Below, piece after piece: positions 1-9,143 of a stretch of 43,234 bases of DNA; the first letter of the stretch is position 1; every line of letters starts with the position of its first letter. The position numbers and the translations under genes were made by a program. Origin of the DNA: Chromobacterium alticapitis (GTDB taxonomy: Bacteria > Pseudomonadota > Gammaproteobacteria > Burkholderiales > Chromobacteriaceae); assembly GCF_002924365.1 (NCBI RefSeq), contig NZ_PQWB01000123.1, forward strand, positions 1 through 43,234. Reading direction: 5' to 3'. The notes under the pieces were generated by a model. That model was not told the origin of the DNA and did not search any database. It saw only the letters and a program-made list of their open reading frames with translations.

Positions 1-67
1 AAGAAAACGCTGAAAACTTTGGGCATCCATGGCGTTGCTCCCGGTCTGCTACCGTATTCAGCATAGC

Positions 68-86
68 TCCCAACACGGAATTGGGA
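68..86. other. Short hairpin near the left edge
   Basis: A 6-bp inverted repeat (TCCCAA/TTGGGA) with a 7-nt loop lies in the gene-free left edge (1-231). It has no adjacent T-run, so it is not a convincing terminator. No truncated gene could be recognised to the left of the first CDS. Confidence 0.3.
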
Positions 87-231
87 CATAGCCTTTTATA
101 AGGTCTATTGTTTTGCTATTGGCATATTGTCATGTTGTCGATCTGAATGCTACTGACAAAAACTGACAGCGGATGGGCTTAGCATGACAGCATGCCGAGG
201 CGAAATCGGCGCTCAACCAAGGAGAGCCACC

Positions 232-603
232 ATGCAACACCCTAACTTTGTGATTCTGTACGTGGACCAGCCGGCGCGCAGCGCGGCGTTCTATTCCAAG
301 CTGTTTGATCTGCAGCCGATAGAGCAGTCGCCTACTTTCGCCATGTTTAAGTTTTCATCCGGCATGAGGCTGGGCCTATGGTCGCGCTATACGGTTGAGC
401 CGGGAGCCGAGGCGCTGGGCGGGGGAGGGGAGTTGATCGTGCAATGCGAGGATTTCGCGGTGCTGGAGGCTTGCTATGCCGGTTGGCAAGCGCAGGGTTT
501 GCCCATTCTGCAGCCTATGACCGATTTGGATTTCGGCCGCACTTTCGTGGCGCTGGATCCGGATGGACATAGGCTGCGGGCTTATGTGCCTGCGGAGGAA
601 TGA
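232..603 (+). CDS. VOC/glyoxalase-fold family protein
   Basis: A 123-residue protein with the beta-alpha-beta-beta-beta pattern of the vicinal-oxygen-chelate fold. It opens with an ILYVDQPARSAAFY segment and closes with FVALDPDGHRLRAYVP, both typical of the family. These proteins are metal-dependent lyases, dioxygenases or binding/resistance proteins; the substrate cannot be told from sequence. The ATG at 232 was chosen over an in-frame ATG at 184 because AAGGAGAG ends about 6 nt upstream of 232 and the longer N-terminus does not look like the fold. It converges with thymidine kinase downstream. Confidence 0.85.
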   Translation: MQHPNFVILYVDQPARSAAFYSKLFDLQPIEQSPTFAMFKFSSGMRLGLWSRYTVEPGAEALGGGGELIVQCEDFAVLEACYAGWQAQGLPILQPMTDLDFGRTFVALDPDGHRLRAYVPAEE

Positions 604-607
604 GATA

Positions 608-628
608 CGGGCCGGCCTGGCCGGCCCG
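608..628. terminator. GC-rich hairpin between convergent genes
   Basis: A near-perfect palindrome forms an 8-bp CGGGCCGG stem with a CCTGG loop. It sits in the 42-bp gap between the convergent VOC gene and tdk. Neither side has a T-tract, so if it ends transcription it does so without a classical intrinsic signature. Confidence 0.4.
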
Positions 629-645
629 GGCAATGCAAGGCGCGC

Positions 646-1200
646 TCAGCCTTGGTGGAAGCAGCGGCCGCACACGGCGCGGTAGCGCGCCTCGCCGCCT
701 ATCTCCACCTGCGGGCCTTCCTTGACGCGCCGGCCGGCGGCGTCGATGCGGATGTGCATCGTCGCCTTGCGGCCGCAGTGGCAAATGGTTTTGATTTCTT
801 CTACGTCGTCGGCCAGCGACAGCAGCCAGGCCGATCCAGGGAAGGGATGGCCCTGGAAGTCGGTGCGCAGGCCGAAGCAGATCACCGGGATGTTGCGCTG
901 GTGCGCCAGCCGGTGCAGTTGCTGCGCCTGTTCCGGCGTCATGAATTGGGCTTCGTCCACCAGGATGCAGGCGGTGTCGCCGTAGTCCTGCGTCAGGAAG
1001 TCAAAGCCTGAATCAAAAGTGTTGGATTCGCGCTGAATGTTCAGCCGCGACGTGATCATGCCCACGCCGTAACGGTCGTCGATGGCGCTGGTGTACAAGG
1101 CCACTTTTTTGTCCATCGATTCGTAATTGTTGGCGATCTGCAGCAGCTGGGTGCTTTTGCCGCTGTTCATCGCGGCGTATCGGAAAAACAGTTTGGCCAT
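646..1200 (-). CDS. tdk: Thymidine kinase
   Basis: A 184-residue type II thymidine kinase that phosphorylates thymidine to dTMP in pyrimidine salvage. The P-loop AAMNSGKST lies near residues 9-17, the DEAQF segment carries the catalytic glutamate, and a C-terminal zinc ribbon is visible as CHCG and CGRC. Length fits the family. The start at 1200 gives the canonical MAKLFFRYAAMNSGK opening; the extra 15 upstream codons in the open frame look unrelated. No clear Shine-Dalgarno precedes the chosen ATG. Confidence 0.95.
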   Translation of the reverse strand: MAKLFFRYAAMNSGKSTQLLQIANNYESMDKKVALYTSAIDDRYGVGMITSRLNIQRESNTFDSGFDFLTQDYGDTACILVDEAQFMTPEQAQQLHRLAHQRNIPVICFGLRTDFQGHPFPGSAWLLSLADDVEEIKTICHCGRKATMHIRIDAAGRRVKEGPQVEIGGEARYRAVCGRCFHQG

Positions 1201-1267
1201 AGTGCTGGGCGCGAAGAAACGTTGCCGGGGCGCGCAGCATAGCATGACGCGCCCGGCTTGTGCGGCC

Positions 1268-1957
1268 TCAGTGGAAACTGGCGATCTGATCCAGGGTTTT
1301 TTTGCCGATATTGGGCACTTGGCAATGCTCTGACGGATAGCCGACCACCAGCAGGATGTAGGGCTTTTCGTGCTGCGGCCGGCCCAGCAGCGAATTCAGA
1401 AAATTCATCGGGCTGGGGGTGTGGGTGAGCGTGGCGAGGCCTGCGTGGTGCAGCGCCGCGATCAGAAAGCCGGCGGCGATGGAGACGGACTCCGGCACAT
1501 AGTAGTTTTTCAGCTCGCAGCCATCGTCCAGCACGGTTTTCTTCTGGCCAAAGATGGCGATCAGGCAAGGGGCGGTTTCCAGAAAAGGTTTGTCGGCGTC
1601 GGTGCCCAGCGGCGCCAGCGCATCTTTCCATTCCTGAGGCGCGCGGTGCGCGTAGAACTCGCGCTCTTCCGCCTCGGCACCCTCGCGTATCTTGTGTTTC
1701 AGCGCCGGATCCCGCACAACGGCGAAGTGCCATGGCTGATGGTTGGCGCCGGACGGCGCGGTGCCGGCTACGCGCAGGCAGTTTTCAATCACCTCATCCG
1801 GAATGGCCTCATCCGAAAACTCGCGTATGGTGCGGCGCCTGCGCATTTCTGCGAGAAAGTCGCGCGAGCGTTCTATCATTTCGTTTTCTGGACGGCGGAC
1901 AAAGGCGGGTAGGGGAATGAACGGAGGCTGGCCTTGGTTGAACGGCAGTGTGCTCAT
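1268..1957 (-). CDS. Nitroreductase-family flavoprotein, iodotyrosine-deiodinase-like
   Basis: A 229-residue FMN-dependent nitroreductase-fold protein. [11 protein letters not shown] near residue 38 begins the fold and [12 protein letters not shown] near 65-76 is the FMN-binding segment. The later stretch with [23 protein letters not shown], then LLGRP and VVGYP, resembles the iodotyrosine deiodinase branch more than NfsB or NfnB enzymes. A reductive dehalogenase or general NAD(P)H oxidoreductase role is therefore plausible but unproven. It sits alone between tdk and rlmJ. Confidence 0.85.
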   Translation of the reverse strand: MSTLPFNQGQPPFIPLPAFVRRPENEMIERSRDFLAEMRRRRTIREFSDEAIPDEVIENCLRVAGTAPSGANHQPWHFAVVRDPALKHKIREGAEAEEREFYAHRAPQEWKDALAPLGTDADKPFLETAPCLIAIFGQKKTVLDDGCELKNYYVPESVSIAAGFLIAALHHAGLATLTHTPSPMNFLNSLLGRPQHEKPYILLVVGYPSEHCQVPNIGKKTLDQIASFH

Positions 1958-2071
1958 GCTGGCTTTCCTTGGGTGGAAGTAGCGGCGTGATCGGACGAAT
2001 GTTCAAGAAGGCAGGGCGATAGGCGGATCATGCTATTTAATAGGCATGGATTCGGATCTTTATTTCCTGCC

Positions 2072-2179
2072 TTGCATGGCAGAATGGCATTGACGCCGCA
2101 TTCATGCAATAGGCATTATGCAAATGCCAATTCATTTGTCCTGTAGTTTTATTTCATGTAAAGATATTTTATATGAAAT
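2072..2179. promoter_or_regulatory. Repeat-rich upstream region of the nitroreductase gene
   Basis: The 277-bp gap 1958-2234 is AT-rich relative to its surroundings. It holds an AT-rich hairpin at 2151-2179 (12-bp stem, one G-T pair, GATAT loop). It also has an inverted repeat TTGCATG (2072-2078)/CATGCAA (2103-2109), and a direct repeat AATAGGCAT at 2039-2047 and 2108-2116. These are plausible operator or promoter elements for the minus-strand nitroreductase gene, but no regulator can be named. Confidence 0.4.
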
Positions 2180-2191
2180 TATTCCGCAATG

Positions 2192-2214
2192 AAAAGCGCG
2201 CCAGGGGCGCGCTT
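2192..2214 (-). terminator. Intrinsic terminator of the truC-rlmJ unit
   Basis: Read on the minus strand, a perfect 7-bp GCGCGCC/GGCGCGC stem with a 3-nt loop is followed directly by TTTT. It lies about 20 bp past the rlmJ stop codon. Confidence 0.85.
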
Positions 2215-2234
2215 GATTGGAGGAGGCTGCCGGC

Positions 2235-3083
2235 TTAAAGATCGCCGCCGGTTTCCAGCACAAAGTTGGCCTTGGCGTCCTGGCCCAACTGCGTCTTTAG
2301 ATAGGGCAGGGTCTCATTCAGCATCTTGGGCAGGGTCCAGGGCGCGTTGAGTATGAACATGCCGCTGCCGTGCATGCCGAAACCGTCGGTTGACGGACCT
2401 TGCACATGCAGTTCCGCGCGCAGCCAGTTTTTGACCGGCAGCTTTTTCAGCTCAGGGATCATTTCCTTCATTTCCACGCGCTGCAGGCAGGGGTACCACA
2501 CGGCGTAAACGCCGGTGGCGAAGCGCTTCAAGCCTTCCTTCAGCGCGGTGACCACGTTCTGGTAATCGCGCTTGTCCTCGTACGGCGGGTCGATCAGCAC
2601 CAGCGCGCGGCGCGGCGGCGGCGGCAGTATGGCCTTGATGCCGTCGAAGCCGTTGGCCTGCTGGATTTGCACGCGGCGGCCGGCGCCGGCGAAGTTTTCC
2701 TGCAGGATTTGCGCGTCGCTGGGGTGCAGCTCGAATAGCCGCAGCTTGTCGCGCTCCGGCATCACGTCGGCGGCGCACCACGGCGAGCCGGGGTAGAACT
2801 TCAGCTCGCCGTCCGGATTCATGCGCTTGACCACGTCCACATAGTTGCGCACGGCCTCGGGCAAGTCATCACGGTTCCACAGGCGGGCGATGCCGCTTTC
2901 GAACTCGGCGTTCTTGGTGGCGTAGCCTTCGATCAAGGAATACGCGCCGGCGCCGGCATGGGTGTCGATATACCAGTAGGGCTTGTCTTTCTGGCCCAGG
3001 TAATTCAGCAATTCGATTTCAATCAGGTGCTTGAGCACATCGGCGTGGTTGCCGGCGTGGAAGGCGTGGCGGTAGCTGAGCAT
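2235..3083 (-). CDS. rlmJ: 23S rRNA (adenine(2030)-N6)-methyltransferase RlmJ
   Basis: A 282-residue SAM-dependent methyltransferase that methylates A2030 of 23S rRNA. The opening MLSYRHAFHAGNHADVLKH is diagnostic of RlmJ. The catalytic DPPYEDK motif (the D/NPPY motif of N6-adenine methyltransferases) lies near residue 165. Length matches the family. It lies 13 bp downstream of truC on the same strand, so two RNA-modification genes probably share a transcript ending at the terminator at 2192-2214. Confidence 0.95.
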   Translation of the reverse strand: MLSYRHAFHAGNHADVLKHLIEIELLNYLGQKDKPYWYIDTHAGAGAYSLIEGYATKNAEFESGIARLWNRDDLPEAVRNYVDVVKRMNPDGELKFYPGSPWCAADVMPERDKLRLFELHPSDAQILQENFAGAGRRVQIQQANGFDGIKAILPPPPRRALVLIDPPYEDKRDYQNVVTALKEGLKRFATGVYAVWYPCLQRVEMKEMIPELKKLPVKNWLRAELHVQGPSTDGFGMHGSGMFILNAPWTLPKMLNETLPYLKTQLGQDAKANFVLETGGDL

Positions 3084-3096
3084 TAGTCTTTTTCTT

Positions 3097-3846
3097 TCAG
3101 ATGGTGAGTTCGATTCCGGCGGCGCGCGCGGCCGCAGTCCAGCCCAGGCGTTCGATGAGCGTGGAGAAGCCGGCTTCCAGCGGGCAGGCGATGCGCAGCG
3201 GCTCGCCGCTGGCCGGGTGGCTGAGCGTCATTTCCAGGCAAGCCAGCAACATGCGATGGCTGTCCAGTTCGTCGGCGAACATCCGGTTGTGGCGGCCCTT
3301 GCCATAGGTGGAGTCGCCTATGATGGGGTGGGCGATGTGCTTCAGGTGGCGGCGCAACTGGTGGCGGCGGCCGGTCAGCGGTTCCAGTTCCAGCAGCGCG
3401 TAACGACTGGTCGGGTAGCGTTCCACCAGGATGGGCAACTCGATCTCGGCCAGCGTGCGATAGCGGGTTTGCGCCGCCTGCGGCGCGGTTTCCACCTTTT
3501 CGCCTATCCATTCCAGATCGTCGGGGCGGCGGCTGAGCGGGTGGTCGATCAGGCCTTCGGCGGGCGGATGGCCGCGCACCACCGCGAGGTAGCGTTTGGC
3601 CACCTGCTGGCGCTCGAACTGCCAGGACAATTCTCGGGCGGCGTCCTTGTCCAGCGCGAACAGCAGCGCGCCGGAGGTCCCCTTGTCCAGCCGGTGGGCA
3701 GGATAGACGCGCTGGCCTATCTGGTCGCGCAGCATTTGCACGGCGAAGCGGGTTTCGTGGCGGTCCAGCTCGGTGCGATGCACCAGCAGATTGGATGGCT
3801 TGTGGATGGCGATCAGCAGATCGTCCCGATACAGTATGGGCAGCAT
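3097..3846 (-). CDS. truC: tRNA pseudouridine(65) synthase TruC
   Basis: A 249-residue RluA-family pseudouridine synthase without an S4 domain. The opening MLPILYRDDLLIAIHKPSNL and VHRTELDRHE match TruC, which modifies U65 of tRNA. The catalytic motif is AHRLDKGTSG, with the nucleophilic aspartate in HRLD. The C-terminal substrate segment GRRHQLRRHLKHI is also present. It is the first gene of a likely two-gene unit with rlmJ. A related RluA-type specificity cannot be excluded by reading alone. Confidence 0.9.
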   Translation of the reverse strand: MLPILYRDDLLIAIHKPSNLLVHRTELDRHETRFAVQMLRDQIGQRVYPAHRLDKGTSGALLFALDKDAARELSWQFERQQVAKRYLAVVRGHPPAEGLIDHPLSRRPDDLEWIGEKVETAPQAAQTRYRTLAEIELPILVERYPTSRYALLELEPLTGRRHQLRRHLKHIAHPIIGDSTYGKGRHNRMFADELDSHRMLLACLEMTLSHPASGEPLRIACPLEAGFSTLIERLGWTAAARAAGIELTI

Positions 3847-4063
3847 GGGTGTGGCGCTTGGGTTCAGGCGGCGATTTTAGGGCTTGCACGCTGCTTTGGA
3901 TATAGCAGCATTGCTTTGTGTTAAGTCAATTTGAGCATGAAAAGTCAATATTCGATGTGATGCTTTCGGCATCGACTCAGACGTGGCGCGGATTGTGCTG
4001 AATGTAGATTCTTTACGTGGAGAAATGTTTGCAACACGGTATTTCAAAGTCGAGAGGAAAATG

Positions 4064-4092
4064 TTTACAGCCAGGTTAACGCTCATTACAAT
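4064..4092 (+). promoter_or_regulatory. Sigma-70 promoter of the nucleoside ABC operon
   Basis: A -35 box TTTACA (4064-4069) and a -10 box TACAAT (4087-4092) are separated by exactly 17 bp. Transcription would start near 4099, giving a leader of about 210 nt before the ATG at 4312. The boxes are read directly; activity is inferred. Confidence 0.6.
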
Positions 4093-4173
4093 TCGCGGCG
4101 CTCAGAAGAACGACAAAGTGGTGTCTGCAGCCGGTTTTTGCATTGCGCAGGGGGCGGTTCAGGCCGCTTCGGC

Positions 4174-4224
4174 ACAGCTGAGACTGTAGTTGGCAGGTTA
4201 CATGCCGACTGCAATTTCAGCTGT
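4174..4224 (+). promoter_or_regulatory. Long leader hairpin upstream of the BMP gene
   Basis: Bases 4174-4195 pair with 4203-4224 in a 22-position stem with one C-A mismatch and three G-U pairs, closed by the 7-nt loop GGTTACA. No T-run follows, so it is not an intrinsic terminator. It lies inside the predicted leader, about 90 nt before the start codon. It may be a cis-regulatory RNA, a protein-binding stem or an mRNA stabiliser. It matches no riboswitch I recognise; the purine riboswitch core is absent. Confidence 0.55.
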
Positions 4225-4311
4225 CACCATTCAAGTCCACGCACTGTTGCACTCGTCGCGCCTGCATGGGGCCATGCGCGCGTTGATCAACTCAAGCCAA
4301 GAGTTATAGAG

Positions 4312-5316
<1,005 letters not shown>

Positions 5317-5333
5317 GCCGGCGGCTTTATTCC

Positions 5334-5388
5334 CCGACCGGTCGGGGGCGCAGCCGCGATGATTCGTTCATCGCGGCTGTTTGCTGTT
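5334..5388 (+). terminator. Intercistronic palindrome plus hairpin (attenuator-like)
   Basis: A perfect 16-nt palindrome at 5334-5349 (CCCCGACC/GGTCGGGG) is followed by a perfect 12-bp hairpin: stem 5351-5362/5368-5379, loop TTCGT. A weak T-rich tail (TTTGCTGTT) comes next. The pair lies between the binding-protein gene and the ATPase gene, where such elements commonly limit read-through or protect the upstream mRNA so that the binding protein is made in excess. Confidence 0.6.
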
Positions 5389-5432
5389 GATGCCGGCGCT
5401 GGGGACAAACGAAGATCGGGAACAGACAAAGC

Positions 5433-6962
5433 ATGACCGAGTTTGCCATTGAGCTGACAGGCATCAACAAGAGCTTCGGCGCCGTGCAGGCCAACCGCGA
5501 TGTGACCATGAGCGTGCCCAAGGGCAGCATTCACGGCATCATCGGCGAGAACGGCGCCGGCAAGTCCACCTTGATGAGCATCCTGTACGGCTACTATCAA
5601 GCCGACAGCGGTTCCATCCGCGTGAACGGCCAGGATGTCCGCATCCGCAACAGCCAGGAAGCTATCCGCCTGGGAATCGGCATGGTGCATCAGCACTTCA
5701 TGCTGGTGGATACCTTCACCGTGCTGGAAAACATCGTTTTGGGCGCCGAGGGCGGCCGGCTGCTGAAGGGCGGCATGGACGAGGCCCGCGAACACCTGAA
5801 AGAACTGAACAAGAACTACTCGCTGGAAGTGGATCCGGACGCGCTGGTTGGGGAACTGGGCGTCGGTCTGCAGCAGCGGGTTGAAATCCTGAAGGCGCTG
5901 TACCGCGGCGCCGATGTACTGATCCTGGACGAGCCGACCGCGGTGCTGACGCCGCAGGAAGCCGACCACCTGTTCCACATCCTGCGTTCGCTGAAGGCGC
6001 AAGGCAAGACGGTGATTCTGATCACCCACAAGCTGCGCGAAGTGATGGACATCACCGACAACGTCAGCGTGATGCGCGCGGGCACCGTGGTGGACAACGT
6101 CCGCACCTGCGACGTGGACAAAGAAAAGCTGGCCGACCTGATGGTGGGCCGCAAGGTTTCGCTGAAGGTGGACAAGGCGGAATGCCAGGCCGGCGCGGTG
6201 GTGCTGGATGTCAAAGGTTTGAGCCTGATAGACGAGCGCCAGGTCAAGCTGCTGGACGGCCTGAATTTCCAGGTCAAGGCGGGCGAGATCGTCGGCGTGG
6301 CCGGTGTGTCCGGCAACGGCCAGTCCGAGCTGCTGGAAGTGCTGGCCGGCATGCGCAGCCCGACCGCGGGCAGCATCGTCTACAAGGGCGAAGACCTGCT
6401 GAAGAAGTCTTGCAAGGGCAAGCCCCGCGCCGCCGTTTACCGCACGATAGGCATCGGCCATATTCCGGAAGACCGTTCGCGCGAAGGCTTGGTCAAGGCG
6501 TTCTCCACCTATGAAAACGCCATCCTGGGGTATCAGAACGACAAGACCCTGCGCTGCGGTTTCCTGTACTCGCGCAAGAGGCTGGTGGAGCGCACCCGCG
6601 CTTTCATCCAGCAGTTCGACATCCGTCCGGGCAACCCGCTGCTGCGCGTGGGCCTCTTGTCCGGCGGCAATCAGCAGAAAGTGGTGCTGGCGCGGGAAAT
6701 CCACGCCAACCCGGACCTGCTCTTGATCGGCCAGCCGACGCGCGGCGTCGACATCGGCGCGATCGAATTCATCCACAAGCGGCTGATCGAGCTGCGCGAC
6801 GAAGGCAAGGCCATCTTGCTGGTGTCGGTGGAACTCGAAGAAATTCTGGCTTTGGCGGATCGCATCCTGGTGATGGCCGGCGGCCAGATCACCGGTGAAG
6901 TGGCGGCCAAGGAAGCCGATACCATTTCCCTCGGCCTGATGATGGGGGGGCACAAGCATTGA
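5433..6962 (+). CDS. Nucleoside/sugar-type ABC transporter ATP-binding protein (two NBDs)
   Basis: A 509-residue tandem ATPase of the RbsA/NupA type that energises the permease pair. The first domain has a complete Walker A (GENGAGKST, residues 38-46) and LILDEPTAVLTP Walker B, but its signature is the variant LGVGLQQR. The second domain has the degenerate Walker A GVSGNGQSE lacking the P-loop lysine, a canonical signature LSGGNQQK, and LLLIGQPTRG with Gln replacing the catalytic Glu. This asymmetry is usual in the family, leaving one competent composite site. It overlaps the next gene by 4 nt. Confidence 0.94.
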   Translation: MTEFAIELTGINKSFGAVQANRDVTMSVPKGSIHGIIGENGAGKSTLMSILYGYYQADSGSIRVNGQDVRIRNSQEAIRLGIGMVHQHFMLVDTFTVLENIVLGAEGGRLLKGGMDEAREHLKELNKNYSLEVDPDALVGELGVGLQQRVEILKALYRGADVLILDEPTAVLTPQEADHLFHILRSLKAQGKTVILITHKLREVMDITDNVSVMRAGTVVDNVRTCDVDKEKLADLMVGRKVSLKVDKAECQAGAVVLDVKGLSLIDERQVKLLDGLNFQVKAGEIVGVAGVSGNGQSELLEVLAGMRSPTAGSIVYKGEDLLKKSCKGKPRAAVYRTIGIGHIPEDRSREGLVKAFSTYENAILGYQNDKTLRCGFLYSRKRLVERTRAFIQQFDIRPGNPLLRVGLLSGGNQQKVVLAREIHANPDLLLIGQPTRGVDIGAIEFIHKRLIELRDEGKAILLVSVELEEILALADRILVMAGGQITGEVAAKEADTISLGLMMGGHKH

Positions 6963-8050
6963 AATTCGGACAACCTTCCACCCTGCCGCGCTGGGCGCAG
7001 CTGACGGTGCTGCCGGCGCTGAACCTGATGGCGGCGCTGTTGGTGACGGGCTTCGTCACCTGGATGATCGGGGAGAATCCCTGGGAATGCCTGAAGCTGC
7101 TGATTAACGGCGCCTTCGGCTATGGCGAGGGCATAGGCTACACGCTGTTCTACACCACCAGCTTCATCTTCGCCGGTCTGGCGGTGGCCACAGCCTTCCA
7201 TGCCGGGCTGTTCAATATCGGCGGCGAAGGCCAGGCTTATCTGGCCGGCCTGGGCGTCACTCTGGTGATGTTGGGCTTCGACCACACGCTGCCGTCCTAT
7301 GTGCTGATTCCGCTGGCCGTGCTGGCCGCGATGGGCTTCGGCGCGGCCTGGGCCTATATCCCGGCCTATCTGCAGGCCAAGCGCGGCAGCCACATCGTGG
7401 TGACCACGATCATGTTCAACTTCATCGCTTATTCGCTGATGTTGTACCTGATCAGCCACCAGTTGATCGAGGCGGGTTCGCAGAACCCGACCACCCGTCT
7501 GTTCGGGCAGGTGGGCTGGATTCCGCAGATGCATGAGCTGATTCCCGGCATGCCGAGCTCGCCGCTGAATCTGTGCTTCGTGTTCGCCTTGCTGGCCGCC
7601 GGCCTGTTCTACCTGATCGTGTGGCACAGCCGCTGGGGCTTCACGCTGCGCACCGTGGGCACCAACGACCACGCCGCGCGTTACGCCGGCATCAGCGTCA
7701 GCGCCGCCATTATCGTGGCCATGTGCATGTCCGGCGCGCTGTCCGGCCTGTCCTCGGTCAATGATCTACTGGGTTCCTCGCACCGCATGAACGTGCTGTT
7801 CACCAACGGCGTGGGCTTCGTCGGCATCGCCGTGGCGCTGATGGGCCGCAACCATCCGGTAGGCATCGTGCTGTCGGCGTTGCTGTTCGGCGCGCTGACC
7901 CAGGGCGGCTCGGACCTGTCGTTCGAGAAGCCGTTGATCACCCGCGAGATGATCCTGTTCATCCAGGGTCTGATCATTCTGTTCTGCGGCGCGCTGGAGA
8001 ACCTATTCGAGCCCTTCATCGCCAGCCTGTTCAAGCGCAAGGACAAGTAA
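6959..8050 (+). CDS. ABC transporter permease (nucleoside type, BPD_transp_2)
   Basis: A 363-residue polytopic inner-membrane permease of the RbsC/NupB-like class, with about eight to ten hydrophobic segments. The NIGGEGQAYLAGLG motif is typical of nucleoside-importer permeases, as is the later RWGFTLRTVGTNDHAARYAGIS coupling region. Translation starts at TTG 6959, overlapping the ATPase stop as TTGA, which implies translational coupling. It probably pairs with the following permease as a heterodimer. Confidence 0.92.
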   Translation: MKFGQPSTLPRWAQLTVLPALNLMAALLVTGFVTWMIGENPWECLKLLINGAFGYGEGIGYTLFYTTSFIFAGLAVATAFHAGLFNIGGEGQAYLAGLGVTLVMLGFDHTLPSYVLIPLAVLAAMGFGAAWAYIPAYLQAKRGSHIVVTTIMFNFIAYSLMLYLISHQLIEAGSQNPTTRLFGQVGWIPQMHELIPGMPSSPLNLCFVFALLAAGLFYLIVWHSRWGFTLRTVGTNDHAARYAGISVSAAIIVAMCMSGALSGLSSVNDLLGSSHRMNVLFTNGVGFVGIAVALMGRNHPVGIVLSALLFGALTQGGSDLSFEKPLITREMILFIQGLIILFCGALENLFEPFIASLFKRKDK

Positions 8051-8051
8051 T

Positions 8052-9017
8052 ATGGAAATGTTCTTCAGTCTTCTCGACTCCACCCTGCGCGTGGCCACGC
8101 CGCTGGTGCTGGCCGCGCTGGCCGGCATGTTCTCCGAACGCTCCGGCGTGGTGGACATCAGCCTGGAAGGCAAGATGCTGGTGGCGGCTTTCGCTTCCGC
8201 CGCGGCAGCCTACGTCACACATAGCCCGTGGATAGGCCTGCTGGCCGGCATCATGGCGGCGGTGTCCTTCTCCATGATCCACGCTTTCGTGTCGGTGACC
8301 TATAACGGCAACCAGCTGATTTCGGGCATGGCGATCAATACTGTGGCCTCCGGCATCACGCCGGTGCTGGCCTTGGCCTGGTTCCAGCAGGGCGGCAACT
8401 CGCCGCAGCTGCCGGACGACGGCCGCTTCCACGAGATCGTATTGCCGTTTGCCGACGCGCTGCGCGAGGTTCCGGTGGTGGGCTTGGTGTACAGCAAGCT
8501 GATCTCCGGCCACAGCATCCTGGTGTACATCACCGCGCTGATCGTCATCCCGCTGGTGAGCTGGGTGCTGTACAAGACCCGCTTCGGCCTGCGACTGCGC
8601 GCCGTGGGCGAAAATCCGCACGCAGCGGACACCGCCGGCATTTCCGTGGCTAAGGTGCGTTACACCGCCTTGTTCTGGAACGGCGTGCTGTGCGGCATGG
8701 CCGGCACGTATCTGTCTGTGTACCAGACCGGCAGCTTCATCAAGGAAATGACCGCGGGCAAAGGCTTCCTGGCGCTGGCGGCGCTGATCTTCGGCAAATG
8801 GCGTCCGGTGCCGGCGGTGATGGGCTGCCTGCTGTTCGCCTTCGCCGACGCGGTCCAGATCCGTCTGGAAGGCGTGGCGCTGCCGGTGGTCGGCCAGATT
8901 CCGTCCCAAGCCATCGCGGTGATTCCGTATGTGCTGACCGTGCTGCTGCTGGCAGGCTTCGTCGGCCGCGCCGTGGCGCCCAAGGCCATCGGCATCCCCT
9001 TCGTCAAGTCTCGCTGA
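8052..9017 (+). CDS. ABC transporter permease (nucleoside type, second subunit)
   Basis: A 321-residue polytopic permease, the NupC/YufQ-like partner of the preceding gene. It begins 1 nt after the upstream stop codon. VVDISLEGKMLVAAF near residues 32-46 and FGLRLRAVGENPHAADTAGIS near residue 180 are hallmarks of the second permease in BMP-type importers. It closes the four-gene operon, which has no associated enzyme gene. Confidence 0.92.
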   Translation: MEMFFSLLDSTLRVATPLVLAALAGMFSERSGVVDISLEGKMLVAAFASAAAAYVTHSPWIGLLAGIMAAVSFSMIHAFVSVTYNGNQLISGMAINTVASGITPVLALAWFQQGGNSPQLPDDGRFHEIVLPFADALREVPVVGLVYSKLISGHSILVYITALIVIPLVSWVLYKTRFGLRLRAVGENPHAADTAGISVAKVRYTALFWNGVLCGMAGTYLSVYQTGSFIKEMTAGKGFLALAALIFGKWRPVPAVMGCLLFAFADAVQIRLEGVALPVVGQIPSQAIAVIPYVLTVLLLAGFVGRAVAPKAIGIPFVKSR

Positions 9018-9038
9018 TCCGGGCCAGCCTGGAACAGA

Positions 9039-9069
9039 AAAAGCCCGCCGGCGTGTCCGGCGGGCTTTT
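9039..9069 (+). terminator. Intrinsic terminator of the nucleoside ABC operon
   Basis: A perfect 9-bp stem GCCCGCCGG/CCGGCGGGC with a 5-nt loop is flanked by AAAA on the left and TTTT on the right. It sits about 25 bp after the last permease gene. Confidence 0.92.
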
Positions 9070-9143
9070 CGCATATGGGCGCGTGATATGATGCGGATAG
9101 AGCATAGGCGGGGCGTGGCCCGCCGTTGGATAGGATAGGAATC

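Larger units (their letters stand above)
3847..4311. other. Gene-free leader and promoter region of the nucleoside importer
   Basis: This 465-bp stretch has no credible gene. Its right half holds the promoter and a structured leader of the ABC operon. Besides the long hairpin annotated separately, GCATG/CATGC (4264-4277) and AACTC/GAGTT (4289-4305) form smaller stems close to the start codon. The left part (3847-4060) is relatively AT-rich and shows nothing recognisable. Confidence 0.6.
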
